From: Rhodospirillales bacterium
GTDB taxonomy: Bacteria; Pseudomonadota; Alphaproteobacteria; Rhodospirillales; JASLLV01
DNA: 26,016 nt
Assembly: GCA_030754475.1 (NCBI GenBank)
Contig: JASMAE010000185.1
Span: forward strand, 1-26,016
Direction of reading: 5' to 3'
Within the stretch, counting starts at the first letter, position 1, and each line of letters begins with the position of its first letter. The position numbers and the translations under genes are program-made. Of the stretch, positions 21,040-26,016 are shown piece after piece. The notes under the pieces were generated by a model. That model saw nothing but the letters and a program-made list of their open reading frames with translations. It was not told the DNA's origin and did not search any database.

Positions 21040-24033
21040 TTATCGCGAAGCCGCGGAGGGATTGCCGACGATCTCGTCGTAGCGCTTCGCGACGCTGGCG
21101 GCCGTCGTTCGCATCCTTTCCTCCAGCGCCCCCAGATCGGAGACCCCGGTCGCCCTCGCGAGCGCGTCGAAAAGAGGGCCCGGGGCCTCGCCTTCGCGCC
21201 CCCGACCAAGAGACTGCCCTAAGCTCAAGCGGAGCAGTCCCTGCACGGTTTGCCAGAGTTCGAGGGCGGAGATGAGGTCGGCCGCCGCGCCCGCGTCAAG
21301 GTGGCCCGCGTCCCTGAGGCGTGAAAGCGCGCCTCGGGTGTTCGGGCTGAGGATGTCGGGCGAGGCGTGGGCGAAACGAAGTTGGAGATACTGCGCGATG
21401 AACTCGACGTCGACCAGGCCGCCCGGCCGGTGCTTGACATTCCAGGAATCGTCCGTGCCGTGCTCGGCTTGGAGGCGCTGACGCATCTCGGCGACGTCGG
21501 CGAGCAGGCGTTGCGGCGCAAATTTGGGTGTGAGCACGTCACGTATCGTTGCCTCGACGCGGCGCCCCAAATCCTCGGGTCCGGCGACGACGCGCCCGCG
21601 TGTCAGCGCCATTCGCTCCCACGTCCATGCGCTGTCCGTGTAATAGCTTTTGAAGGCCTGGATGCTGGATGCGATCGGGCCTGCATATCCCGACGGACGG
21701 AGTCGCATGTCCACTTCGAAAAGGCTGCCTTCGGCGGTCTGGACCGTGATCGCGCTGATCAAGCGCTGGCTTAAGCGTGCGAAATAGTGGGTCGGCGACA
21801 GGGGCCGATCTCCATCGGAGACATTCGTGTCCTCGGGCGTGTCGTAAATGAAGACGAGGTCGAGATCCGAAGCGGGCGCAAGCTCTCGGCCACCGAACTT
21901 GCCCATGGCAACCACCGCCATGGCGGCGCCGGGAATGCGCCCGTGGCGGCGCTGGAAGTGATCCTGGATGCGGGGCACCAAGCGACCGACGATGGCCTCG
22001 GCGATGTTGCTCCACGCTTCGCCCGAAGCCCCCGCGTCGAGCAGGCCCTTCAAGGATTGAACGCCGATCTGAAGGCCGCGGTCGTGGGCCCAACGCCGAA
22101 CCACGTCGAGGGCCTCCTCTATCGCGTCGACGCGGTCCAACATGCGCTCAAGCTCGTCCTCCAAGGCCTCCAACGGCGGCGGAGAATCAAAGAAGTCGCC
22201 GGCGAGGACGGAATCGAGCACCGACGGATGGCGGCTCAAGTGATCGGCTAGGCGCGGCGCGCCGCCGATGATCTCGGCCACTAGATCGAGCAACTCGGGT
22301 TTCGAGTGGAACATCGAAAAGAGCTGGACGCCTGCCGGCAGCTTGCCGAGGAATCGATCGAATCGCGCAAACGCATCGTCCGCATTGGGGGTCCGCGCGA
22401 GCGCGGTCAGCAAATTGGGCATGAGTTCGGTCAGGATCTCCCTGGCCCGCTGACTGCGCGTGGCGCGGTAGCGACCGTGGTGCCATCCGCGGACCGCGCG
22501 ATCGACGGCTCCGGGGTTGCGAAATCCCAGCGTCTCGATGGTCCGAAGCGTATTGGGATCGGGATCGCCGCCGGTGAACACGAGGTTTCCCGCCTCCGCC
22601 CGTTCGGTTCCCAGCGATGGCGCGTCCTCGAACAGGCTCGCGTAGCGCCGGGCGACGCGGCTCAGGACCGCCGTAAGCTCGGCGGCGAACGCGTCCCGGT
22701 CGGGATAGCCTAGGAAGAGCGCGATCTCGGACAACTGGCGCCCGGATTCGGGAAGGCTGTGTGTCTGCTCGTCCGCGATCATTTGCAAGCGATGTTCGAG
22801 CCGCCGCAGATAACCGTACGCCTCAACCATATCGTCGGACACGTCGGGCGCGAGCCGCCCCGCGGCGACCAACGCCCGAAGCGCGCCGACGGTCGATGCG
22901 CACCGCAACGCCGGCTCACGCCCGCCCCAGATTAATTGTTGGGTCTGGGCGAAGAATTCGATTTCGCGAATGCCGCCGCGCCCAAGTTTGATGTTGTGGC
23001 CGGCGACGGCGATCTTGCCGCCGCCACGGTGCGTGATGATCTGACGCTTGATCGAGTGGATGTCCCGAATGGCGGCGAAATCCAGGTTCTTGCGCCAGAT
23101 GAACGGCGCCAGCCGCTTAAGAAAACTGGCCCCAGCGGCAAGATCGCCCGCGACCGGGCGGGCCTTGATCATGGCGGCCCGCTCCCAGTTCTGTCCCATG
23201 CTGCCGTAGTAGCTCTCGGCGGCGATGATGGAGATCGCGGGCGGCGTGGCCCCCGGGTCCGGCCGCAGGCGCAGATCGGTTCGGAACACGTAGCCCTCGG
23301 CGGTCCGCTCCTCGAGGATGCGCACGAGGTCCCGCGTCATCCGGACCATGTAGCCGTGCAGCCCTCCTGTATCGTCGGTCCGGATGACCTCCGCGTCGTA
23401 AAGGACGATCAAGTCGATGTCGCTCGAATAGTTGAGCTCGCGGGCGCCCAGCTTACCCATGGCCAGCACGACGTATCCCGAATCGGTTTCGGGCTCGTCG
23501 GTCGAGGCGAGCCGGAACGCGCCGGCGGCGGCGGCGCTCCGAAGGACGTGCGCGACGGCGCAGCGGATCGCGGCTTCCGCGAAATCCGTCAGCGCCCCGG
23601 TGATTCGCTCCAGATGCCAGGCACCCGCGATGTCGGCGACGGCGACCACGATCGCCGTGCGCGTCTTGGCCGCCCGCAGGCGTCGTACCAGCTCTGTCTG
23701 GTCCTGCCGCTCTCGGCGAAGGCGATCGAGGCGCTGCGTCACCTCCGCGGCGGTCGCCTCGGCGCCGTGCTCGACGACGTCGCGCAAAGCGCGCGGATCC
23801 GAGACGGCGCACTGGGCGAGGAACGGGCTATTGCCGAAAACGGCTTCGAGCAAGCGTCGACCGTCGGGATCGCCCGTGATATGGTGGGCGAACTCCGCGA
23901 GTCCGGTGTCGCCCGTGGATTGTGCCATATTTTTAGCGGCCTCGGACCACCGCTCGATGCCCGTTTCGGCGCGATCCGAATCGGCCGCGCGCGGGAGCGA
24001 CTCGGCGTTGATCACGAGGGAATAGGGACGCAT
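21040..24033 (-). CDS. glnE: Glutamine synthetase adenylyltransferase/deadenylylase
   Basis: The 997-residue bifunctional enzyme attaches AMP to glutamine synthetase and removes it in response to PII proteins and glutamine. Two nucleotidyltransferase domains are visible. The N-terminal one has AMGKLGARELNYSSDIDLIV (D205, D207), the de-adenylylating site in characterised GlnE. The C-terminal one has AMGKFGGRELAPASDLDLVF (about residues 705-722), the adenylylating site. Both Gly-Lys and Asp-x-Asp sets are intact, and RPGGLVDVEFIAQYLQL near residue 870 is the family's regulatory-domain signature. The start at ATG 24033 keeps the family-like N-terminus with LPRAADSDRAETGIERWSEA, although its ribosome site is weak. 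An internal ATG at 23928 is possible. It is upstream of bcp in one probable operon and divergent from the AsmA-like gene. Confidence 0.96.
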   Translation of the reverse strand: MRPYSLVINAESLPRAADSDRAETGIERWSEAAKNMAQSTGDTGLAEFAHHITGDPDGRRLLEAVFGNSPFLAQCAVSDPRALRDVVEHGAEATAAEVTQRLDRLRRERQDQTELVRRLRAAKTRTAIVVAVADIAGAWHLERITGALTDFAEAAIRCAVAHVLRSAAAAGAFRLASTDEPETDSGYVVLAMGKLGARELNYSSDIDLIVLYDAEVIRTDDTGGLHGYMVRMTRDLVRILEERTAEGYVFRTDLRLRPDPGATPPAISIIAAESYYGSMGQNWERAAMIKARPVAGDLAAGASFLKRLAPFIWRKNLDFAAIRDIHSIKRQIITHRGGGKIAVAGHNIKLGRGGIREIEFFAQTQQLIWGGREPALRCASTVGALRALVAAGRLAPDVSDDMVEAYGYLRRLEHRLQMIADEQTHSLPESGRQLSEIALFLGYPDRDAFAAELTAVLSRVARRYASLFEDAPSLGTERAEAGNLVFTGGDPDPNTLRTIETLGFRNPGAVDRAVRGWHHGRYRATRSQRAREILTELMPNLLTALARTPNADDAFARFDRFLGKLPAGVQLFSMFHSKPELLDLVAEIIGGAPRLADHLSRHPSVLDSVLAGDFFDSPPPLEALEDELERMLDRVDAIEEALDVVRRWAHDRGLQIGVQSLKGLLDAGASGEAWSNIAEAIVGRLVPRIQDHFQRRHGRIPGAAMAVVAMGKFGGRELAPASDLDLVFIYDTPEDTNVSDGDRPLSPTHYFARLSQRLISAITVQTAEGSLFEVDMRLRPSGYAGPIASSIQAFKSYYTDSAWTWERMALTRGRVVAGPEDLGRRVEATIRDVLTPKFAPQRLLADVAEMRQRLQAEHGTDDSWNVKHRPGGLVDVEFIAQYLQLRFAHASPDILSPNTRGALSRLRDAGHLDAGAAADLISALELWQTVQGLLRLSLGQSLGRGREGEAPGPLFDALARATGVSDLGALEERMRTTAASVAKRYDEIVGNPSAASR

Positions 24034-24112
24034 TTTCGATGCCCAGGATTAGGTGCAGACTGGGCAATGCGGAAACGCGGGTCAAGATGCCCGCGCAACG
24101 GGGGGGGCTCGG

Positions 24113-26016
24113 TTGATCGTCGGGGCGGTGCGCAGGACGATTCAGCTCGCCGGGACGCTGGGGGCGGGACTGGTAATCATCGCGCTGCTGCTCGCCTGGC
24201 GGCTTTCGTCCGGCCCCATTTCACTCGCGTTCCTGTCGCCCTATATGGAGGTCGCGCTTAGCGCCGCCACCGAATCCTTCGACATCGAATTCGACGATAC
24301 CACCCTTGCCTGGGCGGGCTGGGATCGCACGCTCGACATCCGCGTGCTCAACGTCCGCGCCGTTGATACGAAGGGTGCCGTCGTCGCCAGCGTGCCCGAA
24401 CTTTCGCTTTCGCTCAGCGCCCAGGGATTGTTGCGCGGCATGGTGGCGCCGAGAAACATCGAGCTGTTTCACCCGAAGCTCTGGCTGGTGCGACGACCCG
24501 ACGGCCGACTCGAAACGGAGCTGAAGGTGGGAAGCGAGGGCTCGGAGGAACTATTCAAGGGTATTCTCGCGGCGCTCGTCGCACCGCCGGATCCGGGCGG
24601 ACCCATGGGGTATCTGATGCGCGTCGCCGTGGTCGACGCCGATTTGACAGTCGAGGACGAGCGCCTCGGGACCCTTTGGCGGGCTCCGTCAACCCAAATC
24701 ACGTTACAGCGGAGCGAGGTCGGAATCGACGCCGAGGTGTCCTTCGATCTCCGGGTGGACGATCAAGTCATGCCGCTAAGCGCCGTCGCCGAATACCGAA
24801 TCGCGGATCAACGGCTCGACGCAGGTGTTACCTTCGGCACCGTGAACCCGGCCGTTTTGTCACGCGTCTCCTCCAGGTTCCAGGAAATCGCGCGTTTCTC
24901 CGTTCCGGTTCAAGGAACGCTCACCCTCGACATGGATTCGCGTGGAACGGTTGACGAGCTCGGGTTCCACTTCATCGGCGGCGGCGGCGAACTGGCGTTG
25001 CCCGAGCCCGCGGCACAGCGACTCGAGATCGACAAGCTCGAGCTTCGCGGGCGGTACGACGGTCGATCGGGGGTCACCGAGTTCGAGAGAATATTTCTCG
25101 ATCTCGGAGACCGAGGCGCGATCGAGCTTCCCGCGACTTCCGGACACAAGATGCCGATCCGCTCGGTGAGTGCGCGCGGACGTTACGACATCGAGCGCGA
25201 CAGGCTTCACCTGGCGTCCGTGGAGGCCGATCTGAACGGACCGACCGTGCGGTTCGCCGCTGAGATCGAGGGGCTTGCGGGCGTTCGCGGGCCGATTGCA
25301 CTCACGCTCGACGGCGCCGTCGAGAACATCCCGGTCGACCAGGCGCGCCGGTACTGGCCGCGTGCTTGGGGCACGGACGTTTACGACTGGTGCACCACCC
25401 ATCTTTCGGGCGGCATCCTCAAGCAGGTGAGCATCGAAACCCGTATTCTCGAAACCGGGGACGGTCGGTTCGATGTGGTTTCGCTCGCCGGCGGGTTGAA
25501 CATCGAAGGGATTGCGATCGCTTACCTCGAGGCGATGCCCCGAGCAGAAAACGTGGACGCAACCGCGTCCTTCGGTCTGCGGCGATTCGACATCGAACTC
25601 GGCAAGGGCTCGATCATGGGTCTCAGACTGGACGAAGGGACCATCGCGTTTTCCGACCTCAATCTGGCCGACCAGGTTGCCGATATCGAGATCCGGGCAC
25701 ACGGTCCCCTGCGCGACGCCCTCGAGCTCATCGATCACGAACCCTTGCGGTTCGCCTCGGAACTCGGCTTCACCCCGGCCAAGACCGAAGGCGCCACGGA
25801 AACGCGCCTGCGTATCAAATTTCCTACCGAAAAGAGTCTCACGTTCGAGCGCATCGGGATTTCGGCCACCTCGACGATGCGCGGTGTGGTCGCCCGCGAT
25901 GTGTTCGGCTTCCTCGATGTTCATCACGGAACGTTGCGCCTGGAGGCGAACAAGGAGGGCATGGACGTGCGCGGCGACGTCGTCATCGGCACGATCCCGG
26001 CCGAGCTTGTCTGGCG
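24113..26016 (+). CDS. AsmA-like / DUF3971 envelope protein, 3' end beyond the window
   Basis: The frame is open from 24053 to the end of the window, at least 634 codons from TTG 24113, with strong coding composition. The N-terminus has one transmembrane helix (about 10-29, GTLGAGLVIIALLLAW) followed by LSSGPISLAFLSPYMEVAL, typical of alphaproteobacterial AsmA-superfamily proteins. A long beta-rich periplasmic part follows. Around residue 408, ARRYWPRAWGTDVYDWC and LSGGILKQVSIE match the DUF3971 pattern of the YhdP/AsmA-like group. Those proteins span the periplasm and have been linked to phospholipid transport to the outer membrane; I infer a similar role. TTG 24113 follows a run of seven G and gives a normal short N-terminus. 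GTG 24053 would add 20 residues. It is divergent from glnE, 79 bases apart. Confidence 0.85.
   Translation, partial: MIVGAVRRTIQLAGTLGAGLVIIALLLAWRLSSGPISLAFLSPYMEVALSAATESFDIEFDDTTLAWAGWDRTLDIRVLNVRAVDTKGAVVASVPELSLSLSAQGLLRGMVAPRNIELFHPKLWLVRRPDGRLETELKVGSEGSEELFKGILAALVAPPDPGGPMGYLMRVAVVDADLTVEDERLGTLWRAPSTQITLQRSEVGIDAEVSFDLRVDDQVMPLSAVAEYRIADQRLDAGVTFGTVNPAVLSRVSSRFQEIARFSVPVQGTLTLDMDSRGTVDELGFHFIGGGGELALPEPAAQRLEIDKLELRGRYDGRSGVTEFERIFLDLGDRGAIELPATSGHKMPIRSVSARGRYDIERDRLHLASVEADLNGPTVRFAAEIEGLAGVRGPIALTLDGAVENIPVDQARRYWPRAWGTDVYDWCTTHLSGGILKQVSIETRILETGDGRFDVVSLAGGLNIEGIAIAYLEAMPRAENVDATASFGLRRFDIELGKGSIMGLRLDEGTIAFSDLNLADQVADIEIRAHGPLRDALELIDHEPLRFASELGFTPAKTEGATETRLRIKFPTEKSLTFERIGISATSTMRGVVARDVFGFLDVHHGTLRLEANKEGMDVRGDVVIGTIPAELVW

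Noticed and set aside
21002..21209. N-terminal extension of Bcp in its main frame
   Set aside because: The extension overlaps the 3' end of glnE, is Arg-rich and unlike any peroxiredoxin, and ignores the strong ribosome site at 21007-21013.
22936..24261. A 441-codon plus-strand frame
   Set aside because: It is antisense to glnE, whose motifs are unmistakable, and runs through the glnE start. No family features.
24860..25927. A 355-codon minus-strand frame
   Set aside because: It lies within the AsmA-like gene, which has a membrane helix, DUF3971-like motifs and better codon composition.

Overview
This window looks like chromosomal DNA from a GC-rich alphaproteobacterium, probably near Rhodospirillales. 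The evidence is strong G/C preference at codon third positions, GTG and TTG starts, and two gene orders common in that class: rne / amiC-mrcA-prfB and glnE-bcp. There is no phage, transposon, CRISPR array, rRNA or tRNA gene. I found no obvious undescribed multi-gene system. The odd points are individual proteins and regulatory signals.

Layout. 1-4841: a surface-polysaccharide block with a truncated GT4 glycosyltransferase (+) facing the operon wecB-wecC-ArnT-like glycosyltransferase (-), which supplies UDP-ManNAcA and a membrane sugar transferase. 5015-5722: a secreted tandem-PDZ protein with no protease domain. 5753-8766: a minus-strand envelope run, M48 metalloprotease-DUF3047 lipoprotein-DsbA-like oxidoreductase. 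8729-11609: a plus-strand pair, a divergent gamma-glutamyltransferase-like lipoprotein and a class I aminotransferase. 11666-14110: RNase E (-), with a long structured leader at 14111-14443. 14592-19672: AmiC amidase, PBP1A and release factor 2 (+). Release factor 2 is read through the classic +1 programmed frameshift. 19673-20185: a degenerate receiver protein (-). 20186-20534: a region without an intact gene but with coding-like composition. 20535-24033: glnE followed by a Bcp peroxiredoxin whose frame is broken near its start (-). 24113-26016: the beginning of a large AsmA/DUF3971-type protein (+) that runs off the window.

How the genes fit together. Most products act in the envelope: polysaccharide precursor synthesis, disulfide chemistry, outer-membrane proteolysis, peptidoglycan synthesis and cleavage, and an AsmA-like protein. 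The rest are core RNA, translation and nitrogen functions (RNase E, RF2, GlnE). Points worth a second look are the GGT-like protein lacking the usual substrate-binding arginine, the receiver that has lost signature residues and ends in a FliM/CheZ-like peptide, the single-base lesion in bcp, the hairpins and palindrome upstream of rne, and the protease-less PDZ protein.
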